Below, piece by piece: positions 44,283 to 53,760 of a DNA stretch of 64,000 nucleotides. The first letter of the stretch is position 1, and every line of letters begins with the position of its first letter. A program made the translations under genes and the position numbers. Source of the stretch: Dama dama. Taxonomy: Eukaryota; Chordata; Mammalia; Artiodactyla; Cervidae. The stretch lies in assembly GCF_033118175.1 (NCBI RefSeq), contig NC_083681.1:15270001-15334000 (forward strand). Direction: 5' to 3'. The notes below the pieces were generated by a model. The model was not told the DNA's origin and ran no database searches. It saw only the letters and a program-made list of their open reading frames with translations.

Positions 44283-44720
44283 TTGGGGCAAGGAATAACA
44301 ACTTTATTCGGAAAGCCAGGAGTCTGAGAAGATGGTGGACTAATGTCCTAGAGAATCATCTTATCAAAGTAGAATTCAGACTTCTTTTCTATTTAAAACA
44401 GGAGGGGTGTATCTGGCTGTGCACACTTCTTGGGCCAGAATCCTTTGTTCTTGAAGCTGTCCATGTAGGTCATATCACAATATCCTGTCTTGTTCCAACA
44501 AGACAAATGTTATTCTCTATTCTGCAGTTTTTTATTTCTATTTGAAAGGAAAAGTGTTACAGCCTTAAGGATCAGAGGCTTGAAATGGGCTATCCTGTAT
44601 ATTTCAGGCTATAGGCAGCCTTCTTAAAGCAAAAGCAATAGAATACAAAGGTTAAAGTAAAAGCAATAGCTGTAATATGGAGTCAGACTTATTCTTTCCT
44701 ATTGCAGGATCCTGACTCTT
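44283..44720 (-). mobile_element. Retroviral LTR-like sequence (copy A)
   Basis: The plus-strand text aacaactttattcggaaagc (antisense of a polyadenylation signal gaataaag), agatggtggactaatgtcc, and agaatacaaaggttaaag plus tatggagtcagacttattc matches the copy at 46425-46870 at both ends, while the interiors are diverged. It is a non-coding relic of an endogenous retrovirus. Boundaries are approximate. Confidence 0.6.
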
Positions 44721-45504
44721 GACTCTCTTAAAATGCAATCATGATAAAGTTGAGATAAGCATTATAAATTGAAAGGATTTAGGCACCAACAAGTCTGAGT
44801 GGAAATAACAGTGCAGTTGAGAATTGTCTAAGAATGCCAGCTGCCATCACTTTATTACTTGTAAGTAGTAGCTGCTGTGACTGCTGGAAAAAGCTCTCTA
44901 TTACTGTGGGTCCAGATACAGCCATTCCTTCTAGAAGAGAAGGAGTGAGCCTCTGTACCTAAGCTGCTGGACAACTCTCCATTTCTCATCCAATATATAT
45001 TGTTTGTCATTTAGCCACAACTGCAGGGTCAAGAAGAGCCCATTCAAACTTGACCTGGTGTAATAAACACTACCCAAAGATGCTGGACTTGGAACAGAAT
45101 AGAGAAATTGGTTGGGTCATCTCCTTTCAGAGAGGGTTTAGGTGTGGGATTTTGCTATTGTTCTTGGTCTTAAATGTGGGAAAACTTATAATGTGATTTG
45201 GAATGTTTCTAGAACTGTGAAAGTGGAATGAAGTCTTGCTATAGAAGTCAGTACCTATGGTTTGCTAAGCAGTCCAGGCATAGCAAGGTGTAAACAATGT
45301 CAGCTATTGTTTTTGGCTAACCCATGGGGTCCCAGTGGGTTCTTCCCCATCCTTCTTCACCTGGCAAGAGGCCCAAGGAAGCCTACCTATTCATTTCCCT
45401 ACTTTCTGTAGATATATTGATTGAATTATTTAGAAGCTGGTGTGTAGCCTAAACAGCCCCAGGCAGAATCATTCCCTGGAATCAACTGTAAAGTGCACCT
45501 TGCC
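44721..45504. other. Sequence between LTR-like copies, origin unclear
   Basis: It has no intact reading frame on either strand. It might be decayed internal retroviral sequence, given its position between two same-oriented LTR-like copies, but no retroviral motif could be recognised. Confidence 0.3.
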
Positions 45505-45752
45505 ACATCCATCCCTGTTCAGAAATTTATAGTGTCTTCCCATTATAATTAAAGTCATATCCCTTACCATGGCCTATGAGAACTTCATGATCTACCTTCT
45601 ATTTCCTTATCAATTTCCTCATCACTTGCCATCCTATGATCTTGCCAACACACTTCAGCCATAGGAGGTATCTCTTAGTTCCTACAACATGTCAAGGGTT
45701 CCTTCCCATCTCAAGGGTGTCTTCTTTGCCTCAAATTCCCTTAGATTCTTCT
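45505..45752 (+). repeat. L2 LINE 3' relic
   Basis: The layout ttaccatggcctatgagaac, ttcatgatctaccttctatt, tcatcacttgccatcctatg, cttcagccataggagg and ttgcctcaaattccc is that of an L2 3' region in the sense direction. Confidence 0.72.
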
Positions 45753-45764
45753 TGTGTTGATTCT

Positions 45765-46215
45765 TATCATTTTAAACTTATGGAAAAGTTACAAGAATAG
45801 AAAAATGAATACTTGTATACTAATTGTCCAGATTCCTCAATTGCCCCATTTGCTTTTTTATTCTTCCTATTCATATTTTTGTATGTTCTTGCCATTTATT
45901 TGAACCATAAGAGCTTACATTGGAGACATTATGCCCTCTACTTCTAAATACTTTTCTGTGCCTTTACCAAGAATAAGGACATTCTCTTTCAGAACTAGAA
46001 TGTAATTAACAAAAAACAAGAAACTTAACAGGAATACAATGCTATTCTCTGATCCACTTTGAGTGTTAAAATTTCATCAGTTGTCCCCGTGATAGCCTAC
46101 AGCAATTTTTGCTTTTCAGTCCACTAGCTCATATAATGCTTCATTGTCACATCTCTTTACTATCTTTATATCTGGAAATGTTCTCAGGCTTTATCTTTCT
46201 TACTCATTCATACAT
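45765..46215 (+). repeat. Ancient interspersed repeat, probably old L1-type
   Basis: ttatggaaaagttacaagaa, atacttgtatactaattgtc, aggacattctctttcagaac, gttaaaatttcatcagttgtcccc (split as ttcatcagttgtcccc) and ttgtcacatctctttactat follow a common old mammalian repeat. I cannot name the family safely. Confidence 0.45.
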
Positions 46216-46424
46216 TAAACATATGGGAAATATCTTTTATACCTATCAAATATAGGCATAAATGTTTCTAACATCGTGTGACTTCAGACTCCTTGAATTT
46301 AAATATTTTCATCTAAAGACTGTTCTTCATAGGAATTGTTATGTAAGTGTTTATCAAGTCCAAACCAAGTCCAAGCTTGTACACCTCACTGTATGATAGT
46401 CCAATAAGTCAAGAACTGAATTGT

Positions 46425-46870
46425 TGGGATGGGATATAGCAACTTTATTTGGAAAGCCTGCAGACCGAGAATATGGTGGATTAGTGCCCCAAAGAACCAT
46501 CTTTCCCAGGTTTTGGATACTAGTTTCTTTTACAGAACAAAGACAGGGAACTGAGGAGGTAAAGTGAAAAAGGAAAGAAGTTGTTGTACAAGTTTCCTGG
46601 TTCCAGCCAGACTTCTGAAGGGATGTGTTAATTTCTTATTTCCTGCAGCCATTCACAGATACACCTAGTCAGGATGGTTCCTGTGAGCTAAACAAAGATA
46701 TCTTAGCTTAACATCAGGCATGGGAGGTAGGGTTCCCAGATATGCGCCATTATGTACACCTTACATAGACAACATCTCTTTATAGTGATTAACTTGTAGT
46801 AAAAGCAGTTAGAATACAAAAGTTAAAGAAACAGATCCAATATGGAGTCAGATTTTTTCCTCTCTATTTC
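46425..46870 (-). mobile_element. Retroviral LTR-like sequence (copy B)
   Basis: Similar to copy A at both ends: atagcaactttatttggaaa (antisense aataaa signal), agaatatggtggattagtgc, gttagaatacaaaagttaaa, ccaatatggagtcagat. Same orientation as copy A, about 1.7 kb apart. No coding sequence. Confidence 0.62.
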
Positions 46871-47285
46871 ATAACCTGTAATGCTAAGATCATAATAGCC
46901 CTTACTTGCATAGTAGCAAGATCTCAGGTTCCTTCTCCGTGAAATACCCTATACTAGGAAGCACAGTATTTGCAGATTCCTGTCAATGCCTGACTGTTCC
47001 TCTTGTGTAACTCTGTGCCGCAATTACCCTTCTAACCATGGCCTCCCTGGACTCAGGACTCTGCTGCCAGCAATTAGATAGCAACCAAATCATCTCTGAG
47101 TTGCTGCTGAAACTATACTCCATACAATTAACAAGATGTAATGTCTGGTAAGCAACAGACATTCTTGAACTTGTCTTACAGGTCAGCAGATAAGGGAACA
47201 GCTTGTTAAAACTCCCTCGCTTGTAAACTGCCTTCCCAGTTTCACGCAGACCAGTTGTTTTACAGGAACTTGGAGTCAGCTTCTG
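46871..47285. other. Unique sequence, nothing recognised
   Basis: No further repeat or gene signal was seen; the minus frame 46983-47402 runs into the next SINE. Confidence 0.4.
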
Positions 47286-47294
47286 CCCAGTGTG

Positions 47295-47473
47295 GGGGCT
47301 TCCCTGATGGCTCAGACAGTAAAGAATCTGCCTGCAATCCAGGAGACCCAGATTCAACCCCTGAGTCAGGAAGATCCTCTGGAGAAGAAAATGGCAACAC
47401 ACTCCAGTATTCTTGCCTGGAGAATTCCATGGACAGAGGACCCTGGTGGGCTACTTTCACACTTTCACTTCTC
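47295..47473 (+). mobile_element. Bov-tA SINE with internal deletion in its tail
   Basis: It is flanked by cccagtgtg at 47286-47294 and 47474-47482. The head and middle are typical, but after ggtgggctac the sequence jumps to tttcacactttcact, so most of the BovB-derived 3' part is missing. Confidence 0.93.
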
Positions 47474-47482
47474 CCCAGTGTG

Positions 47483-47910
47483 AGCCAGCTACAGACAATT
47501 GGAACCACCAGCCCTAAACCTGGGCCTCACAGATGTCTGATGAATGGCCTGTTGATGTCAGAGGACTGGAAAACTCTGCCCTCAGCTCACCTCCATTGTG
47601 AATATACAGAAACATGTCATCCAGAAGCACCATCTCAAAATATCAATTACTTCACCTCCTCCCTGCCTCCAAGATCCTTCCCCCAAACCTAAGACCATCT
47701 TGCTTACCCATACATATCCCAACCACCACAACTTCAGGGAAGCAAATTTGATAACTGTACTCCCATTTCCTTGACTGGCTGCCACGTGAGTAAACTCTTT
47801 CTAGGCTGTAAACCTCAGCATCTCAGCGTTTGGTTTGCTGCATGTTGGCAAACGCACATGGTTTGGTAACACTGGGGTTGCTCCCTCTTCCACACTAGTC
47901 TCTAAAAAGG
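47483..47910. other. Unique sequence, nothing recognised
   Basis: No gene or repeat was recognised between the SINE and the MER5-like relic. Confidence 0.4.
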
Positions 47911-48190
47911 CAGTTCTCAAATAGAAGTGAAAGTGTCCGTTGCTCAGTGATGTCTGATTCTCTGTGACTCCATGGGCTGTAGCCTGCTGGTCTCCTTTCT
48001 GTCCATGGGATTCCCTTCTCCAGGGGATCTTCCTGACCCAGGGATTGAACCTGGGTCTCCTGCATCACAGTCAAACTCTTTACCATTTGAGCCACCAAGC
48101 TTCCCTTGCCAATTCTCAAATTGGCACATTAGAATCAACTGGGCTACTCTTAAAAATTCTGGTGCTCCAGGCTAATTATATCAGATTTTT
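47911..48190. repeat. MER5-like hAT transposon relic, split by SINE
   Basis: cagttctcaaat (47911-47922) and, beyond the SINE, ggcacattagaatcaactgg (48124-48143) plus aattctggtgctccaggct are the left terminus and interior of a MER5A-type element. The right end is not preserved. Confidence 0.55.
47923..48112 (-). mobile_element. Bov-tA SINE nested in MER5-like relic
   Basis: An antisense copy flanked by ttctcaaat at 47914-47922 and 48113-48121. The middle module after gggattc is deleted (about 25 bp). Confidence 0.93.
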
Positions 48191-48996
48191 CTGGAAGAGA
48201 GATTCAAGTAGAATGATTGCTGTCTCAAATCCTTTCTAAGCATGGATACAGATATGATTAATTATCTTTATCAGAACCTATGCCAGTTTCTGCATCTGAG
48301 CTTTATGGAATAAGTGAAGGGAATGTACAACATGTAAAATAAAAAAAATCACCTTACCTTTGGCTACTTTATATGAATCCAGGCATCCTGTATCATTCTC
48401 ATGAGGCTTTTGCAGGGAACCTCCATGTGTAGCTACTAGGCTGGTTCCTTGTGGCAAAGAAAACTTCCAACCACCACTGCGTGTCTACAAGAATATCTAC
48501 ACTAGATTCAAGGGGATAGTCACAAAAGGAAATCCTTCTGTAACCAGCTCAGATGGCTACCTTCTCATCCTCATTTCTTATTCCAGAGAATTTATAATAG
48601 GAAAATCCACCTCCTTCAACACAAAGTCCACTTGGTACCCATAGTGGTGGACCCAGCCTTGACCCCATGGGCAGTCTCAACAGATTGAGCATCTACAAAC
48701 TAGTTTAGTTCTGTCTTATGGTCTTTCCCTGCCAGCATTCATCCCTGCAGTATTTTTGGCCTAAATTTATGACATCTGTAAAATACTGCTCAAACACAAC
48801 CGAACATACAAATATCAAACATACAACTAAATAAATTAATACATAAAAATAAACACATGTACACCCACATTTGCCCACATGTTCACACACAGTGAAGGCA
48901 CTTTGCAAATTAAATTTTTCATTTACACAAGAATTATCTCTCCAAAAAAAAAAAAAAAATACCAAGAATTCTTCCTGCAACATAAAGACAATGTTT
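48191..48996. other. Unique AT-rich sequence, nothing recognised
   Basis: An A17 run lies at 48943-48959, 40 bp before the BovB fragment. No gene supported. Confidence 0.4.
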
Positions 48997-49790
48997 CACA
49001 AGCTGGATTCAAGATTGCCAGGAGAAATAGCAATAACCTCAGATATGCAGATGACACCACCCTTATGGGAAAAAGTGAAGAAGAACTAAAGAGCCACTTG
49101 ATGAAAGTGAGAGAAGAGAGTGAAAAAGCTGGCTTAAAGCTCAACATTCAGAAAACTAAGATCATGGCATCTGGTCCCATCACTTCATGGCAAATAAATG
49201 GGGAAATAGTGGCTGACTTTATTTTCTTGGGCTCCAAAATAACTGCAGATGGTGACTGCAGCCATGAAATGAAAAGACGCTTACTCCTTGGAAGGAAAGT
49301 TATGACCAACCTAGATAGCATATTAAAAAGCAGAGATACTACTTTGCCAACAAAGGTCCGTCTAGTCAAGGCTATGGTTTTCCAGTAGTCACATATGGAT
49401 GTGAGAGTTGGACTTTAAAGAAAGCTGAGCCCCAAAGAATTGATGCTTTTGAACTGTGGTGTTGGAGAAGACTCTTGAGAGTCCCTTGGACTGCAAGGAG
49501 ATCCAACCTGTCCATCCTAAAGGAGATCAGTCCTGGGCGTTCATTGGAAGGACTGATGTTGAAGCTGAAATTCCAGTACTTTGGCCACCTGATGCAAAGA
49601 GCTGACTCATTTGAAAAGACCCCGATGCTGGGATAGATGGAAGGCAAGAGGAGAAGGGGATGACAGAGGATGAGATGGTTGGATGGCATCACCGACTCAA
49701 TAGAGATGAGTTTGAGTAGACTCCGAGAGTTGGTAATGGACAGGGAGGCTTGGCGAGCTGTGGTCCATGGGGTCACAAAAAGTTGGACAC
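48997..49790 (+). pseudogene. BovB ORF2 C-terminal part, frameshifted
   Basis: This is the C-terminal part of the RTE-type reverse transcriptase: RYADDTTLMGKSEEELKS, then the thumb-like region (LKLNIQKTKIMASGPITSW). It contains no endonuclease and lacks the upstream reverse-transcriptase motifs, so it is inactive. The single-base deletion near 49385 is inferred by comparison with the BovB copies at 9294-9280 and 62450-62440 (antisense). Confidence 0.88.
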
Positions 49791-49819
49791 AACTAAGTGA
49801 CTGAACTGAACTGAACTGA
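48997..49819 (+). mobile_element. BovB (RTE) LINE 3' fragment
   Basis: A 5'-truncated sense BovB from just upstream of the reverse-transcriptase active site to its 3' terminus, ending in repeats of ctgaa. The active-site YADD codons lie at 49044-49055. The frame continues through DFIFLGSKITADGDCSHE to about 49388, where loss of one T (after atggttttcc) shifts it; the remaining ORF2 tail (49390-49790) is out of frame. Confidence 0.95.
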
Positions 49820-50060
49820 TAGAGTAATTCAGTCCTTTGAACAGTTTATTTTGCCATTTTTCAAGCATTTCTATTTTTCCATTACATTCTATTATATTTG
49901 TATACACACAAGGTGGCTTTTCCAGAAGAAAGAACATTCTGCTGTAAACATGAATCCAGACAAGATTTGACTCAGAAATGCTATTACAGATAATCAGGTT
50001 TCTTAACCATGAATCATTCTTTACATAATTTGATGTTTCTTACAAGAGAATTTTTAAAAA
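49820..50060. other. Unique AT-rich sequence, nothing recognised
   Basis: Short AT-rich interval after the BovB 3' end. Confidence 0.4.
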
Positions 50061-50990
50061 ATAATTGCATAGGTTTTCTTCTTTTGTTGTTGCAAAATTA
50101 ATAAATGTGTATTGTAAAACCTTTTGGAAAATGTATCTATGCAAAGGGAAAAAGCATTATCATTAAGGTCATCACCTAAATTTTACTATAGACATCTTAT
50201 TGTAAACTTTCCCTCTACTGTTTTAGGGAATATATGCTTTTTAAATACAGAAGTGGAAACAAGAATTACAAAGTTTTGTGATTCATTTCTTATGACAAAA
50301 TTAGTTTTTCCATGCCAATAAACAGTCTTCTACAAGATCACTTGTTTTTATAGTATATCAAAATTAATTTACATAGCCAGTCCCAAATTGTTAAGCAGGT
50401 TGTTCTTTATTTTCTCTTTTTATGAACAATGTCTTTGTAACACAACCTTAGTCCATATCCATAGTTCTTTCCTTGGGATGAATTCCTGAAGGCAGAATTA
50501 ATGGATTGAAAGTTGTGCAAATCTCTAGTTTAAGAAAACAACCATTGCTAAAATGCTTTCAAGAACATTTCATCCAATTTACCCTCATTTCAACATCTTT
50601 GGCAATAAAGGATCTTAATTAATTTCTTATCTTTTATAATTTATGTCTAAAAATATGGAATTTCACTTTCTTACACCACTTTACATATTTTCATATAATG
50701 TTCTCACTACTCACAAAGTTGAACTTTTTTTGATGTAAGCCTATAGTTTAACTTATGAATTGCCTGGTGGTATCTTTCTTATAGATTTGTAAGCTCTCTT
50801 TTATATGAAAGACATTAAAAATAAGTTGGCTCCTCTAAATGTTTCAAGTTTTTACCACTCATTTCTCTTTCCAAAGTTTGCAGTTATTCTACATATATTT
50901 ATTCAGTCAATATTAATAATTATGTATTAAAATCAACCAAACTTTGCTTACTGTCTTCAATTTTTTAGGTCATACTTAAGAAAAGTCTAC
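50061..50990 (-). repeat. Possible ancient L1-type relic
   Basis: Traces such as ccttgggatgaattcctgaa, ggattgaaagttgtgcaaat and atttcaacatctttggcaat resemble the antisense of a very old L1-related 3' region. Heavily diverged; boundaries and family are uncertain. Confidence 0.4.
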
Positions 50991-51039
50991 TTCTCTCACA
51001 CCCTTGTTTCTCTCACACACTTATTGTTTGTGGATTGTT

Positions 51040-51362
51040 TTATGAAAGCCATTCTGACTGGTGTCATTGCAGTTTTGATTTGCATTTCTCCAATAATTAG
51101 TGGTGGTGAACACATCTTTTCATGTGCATCTTGGCCATCTGTATGTCTTCTCTGGAGAAATTTCTATTTAGGTCTTCTGCCCATATTTTGATAAGTTTAC
51201 TTGTTTTCATAATATTAAACCACATGAGCTGTTTGTAAATTTTGGAGTCTAATCCCTTATCAGTCACATCATTTGGAAATATTTTCTCCCATTCTGAGGG
51301 TTGTTTTTTTTTTTTTTCATTTTGTTTATGGTTTCCTTTGTTATGCAAAAGGTTTTGAGTCT
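51040..51362 (-). mobile_element. L1 ORF2 C-terminal fragment
   Basis: The minus-strand frame 51097-51348 reads QPSEWEKIFPNDVTDKGL and EDIQMAKMHMKRC, homologous to 7360-7560 of the first L1. It ends exactly where the BovB 5' region begins. It may belong to the same antisense L1 as 52788-55376, with the part in between lost. Confidence 0.88.
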
Positions 51363-51650
51363 AATGGGGGCAGCGACCTAGAGGAGCTACCCCACCTCCG
51401 AGGTCAAGGGCGGCGGCTGAGAAGAACTACCCCACTCCCGAGGTCAGGGGCGGCGGCCAAGAGGAGCAACCCCACCTCAAAGGAGCAGCTGCTGTGGGGT
51501 GCAGGAGGGCTGAGAGGAGCTACTCCACGTTCAAGGTCAGGAAGGACGGCCGTGAGAAGATACCCCTCGTCCAAGGTAAGGAGCAGCGGCTGCGCTTTGC
51601 TGGAGCAGCCGTGAAGAGATAGCCCAAGTCCAAGGTAAGAGAAACCCAAG
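51363..51650 (+). promoter_or_regulatory. BovB 5' UTR with GC-rich tandem repeats
   Basis: Imperfect units built around gaggagctaccccac and ccgaggtcaggggcggcggc recur at about 51380, 51422, 51470, 51515 and 51562, with looser forms to 51640. It is the most CpG-rich part of the window. As the 5' UTR of an RTE LINE it is the likely internal promoter; this is inference. Confidence 0.7.
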
Positions 51651-51769
51651 TAAGACGGTAGGCACTGAGAGAGGGCATCAGAGGGCAGACAGACTGAAAC
51701 CACAATCACAGACAACTAGCCAATCTGATCACAGGACCAGAGTCGTGTCTAACTCGGTGAAACTAAGCC

Positions 51770-52710
51770 ATGTTGTATGGAGCCACCCAAGACGGTCAGG
51801 TCATGGTGGAGAGGTCTGACAGAATGTGGTCCACCGGAGAAGGGAATGGCAAACCACTTCAGTATTCTTGCCTTGAGAACCCCATGAACAGTATAAGAAG
51901 GCAAAATGATAGGATACTGAAAGAGGAACTCCCAAGGTCGGTAGGTGCCCAATATGCTACTGGAGATCAGTGGAGAAATAACGCCAGAAAGAACGAAGGG
52001 ATAGAGCCAAAGCAGAAACACTACCCAGTTATGGATGTAACTGGTGATAGAAGCAAGGTCCAATGCTGTAAAGTGCAATATTGCATAGGAACCTGGAATG
52101 TTAGGTCCATGAATCAAGGCAAATTGGAAGTGGTCAAACTTCCAATTGGCAAGAGTGAATGTCGACATTCTAGGAATCAGTGAACTAAAATGGACAGGAA
52201 TGGGTGAATTTAACTCAGATGACCATTATATCTACTACTGTGGGCAGAAATCCCTTAGAAGAAATGGAGTAGCCATCATGGTCAACAAAAGAGTCGGAAA
52301 TGCAGTACTTGGATGCAATCTCAAAAACGACAGAATGATCTCTGTTTCCAAGGCAAACCATTCAATATCACGGTAATCCAAGCCTATGCCCCAACCAGTA
52401 ATGCTGAAGAAGCTGAAGTTGAACGGTTCTATGAAGACCTACAAGACCTTTTAGACCTAACACCCAAAAAAGATGTCCTTTTCATTAAAGGGGACTGGAA
52501 TGCAAAAGTGGGAAGTCAGGAAACACCTGGAGTGACAGGCAAATTTGGCCTTGGAGTACAGAATGAAGCAGGCCAAAGGCTAATAGAGTTTTGCCAAGAG
52601 AACACACTGGTCATAGCAAACACCCTCTTCCAACAACACAAGAGAAGACTACACATGGACATCACCAGATGGTCAACACCGAAATCAGATTGATTATATT
52701 CTTTGCAGCC
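51770..52710 (+). pseudogene. BovB endonuclease domain, frameshifted
   Basis: The APE-type endonuclease of an RTE LINE nicks target DNA. The first frame (51770-52183) reaches CIGTWNVRSMNQGKLEVVK and shifts; the second (52146-52376) contains VDILGISELKWTGMGEF with the catalytic Glu; the third (52313-52693) has TVIQAYAPTSNAEEAEVE and IKGDWNAKVGSQETPG. A further shift precedes IDYILCSQRWRSS. The N, E and D/N catalytic motifs are all present, but at least three frameshifts separate them. Reverse transcriptase is absent. Confidence 0.88.
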
Positions 52711-52849
52711 AAAGATGGAGAAGCTCTATACAGTCAGCAAAAACAAGACCAAAAAAGTTTTTGATTTCTTTTGAAAGTTTTTGATTTCTATGTCAAATCT
52801 GAAAGAGAGGCTTGCTGGATATTCTTATTTATAGGTTCTCCCCTTTCAC

Positions 52850-53760
52850 CATTTTGAATATATCATGCCACTCCCTTCTGGCTTGCAGAGTTTCTGCTGA
52901 GAAGTCAGCTAATAACCTTATGAGGAGTTCTCTTGTATGTCTGTTGTTTTTTCCTTGTTGCTTTTAAATACTTTTTATTTGTCTTTAATTTTGCCAACTT
53001 GATTAGTCTCAGCATGTTCTTCCTTGGGTTTATCTTGCCTGGGACTCCCTGTGCTTCCTGGACTTGGGTCACTGTTTCCTTTCCCCAGAATTCAGAAGAA
53101 TTCAGCAACTATCTCTTCAAGTATCTTCTCAGGCCCTTTCTCTCTTTCTTCTCCTTCTGGAACCCCTTTAATGCAAATGCTGGTGTTTTTAATGTTGCCC
53201 CAGAGTTATCTTAAACTGTCTTCGTGGTTTTTTTTTTTTTTTTTTACATTTTTTTCTTCATTCTTTTCCTTGGCAGTGATTTACACCATTCTATCTTCCA
53301 GGTCATTTACATGTTCTTCTGCCTTAGTTATTCTGCTATTGATTCCTTTTAGTGCATTTTTCATTTCAGTTACTGTATTGTTCAACACTGTTTGTATTTT
53401 AGTTCTTCTAGGTCTTTGTTCCAGTATTCTTGCCTGGAAAATCCCATGGACGGAGAAGCCTGGTAGGCTGAAGTCCATGGGGTCACTAAGCGTCGGACAC
53501 GACTGAGCAACTTCACTTTCACTTTTCACTTTCACACATTGGAGAAGGGAATGGCAACCCACTCCAGTGTTCTTGCCTGGAGAATCCCAGGGACAGGGGA
53601 GCCTGGTGGGCTGCCGTCTATGTGGTTGCACAGAGTCGGACACGACTGAAGCAACTTAGCAGCAGGTCTCTGTTAAACTTTTATTGTATCTTCTCAATCA
53701 TTGCCTCCATTTTTTTCTGAGATCCTGGGTCATCTTCACTATCATTATTTTGAATTCTTT
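52850..53760 (-). pseudogene. L1 ORF1, degenerate and split by SINE
   Basis: ORF1 coiled coil and C-terminal RNA-binding region are recognisable (frames 52905-53108 and 53281-53420). The sequence is split by an A-rich expansion (T17 on the plus strand at about 53228-53245) and by the Bov-A2. Non-functional. Confidence 0.8.
53421..53663 (+). mobile_element. Bov-A2 dimeric SINE
   Basis: Two BovB-derived monomers (53421-53510 and 53535-53663) are joined by a cactttcacttttcactttc linker, ending in gcagcagg. This is the Bov-A2 structure. It is flanked by aggtctttgtt (53410-53420) and aggtctctgtt (53664-53674), a one-mismatch target-site duplication. It is close to consensus, hence young. Confidence 0.95.

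Larger units (their letters stand above)
51363..52760 (+). mobile_element. BovB (RTE) LINE 5' part, lacking its 3' half
   Basis: Positions 51363-51650 are a GC-rich, internally repeated 5' UTR. The coding part follows from about 51770. It carries the endonuclease: GTWNVRSMN (52090-52116), GISELKW (52172-52192), GDWNAKVG (near 52492) and QIDYILC (near 52688). The copy stops after the endonuclease at about 52760 and abuts antisense L1. Because BovB insertions normally lose their 5' and keep their 3' end, this shape implies a later deletion or recombination. Confidence 0.92.

Noticed and set aside
47255..47692. 145-codon plus-strand frame
   Set aside because: Its middle third is translated Bov-tA SINE (ESACNPGDPDSTPESGRSSG-type residues), a common false exon signal in ruminants.
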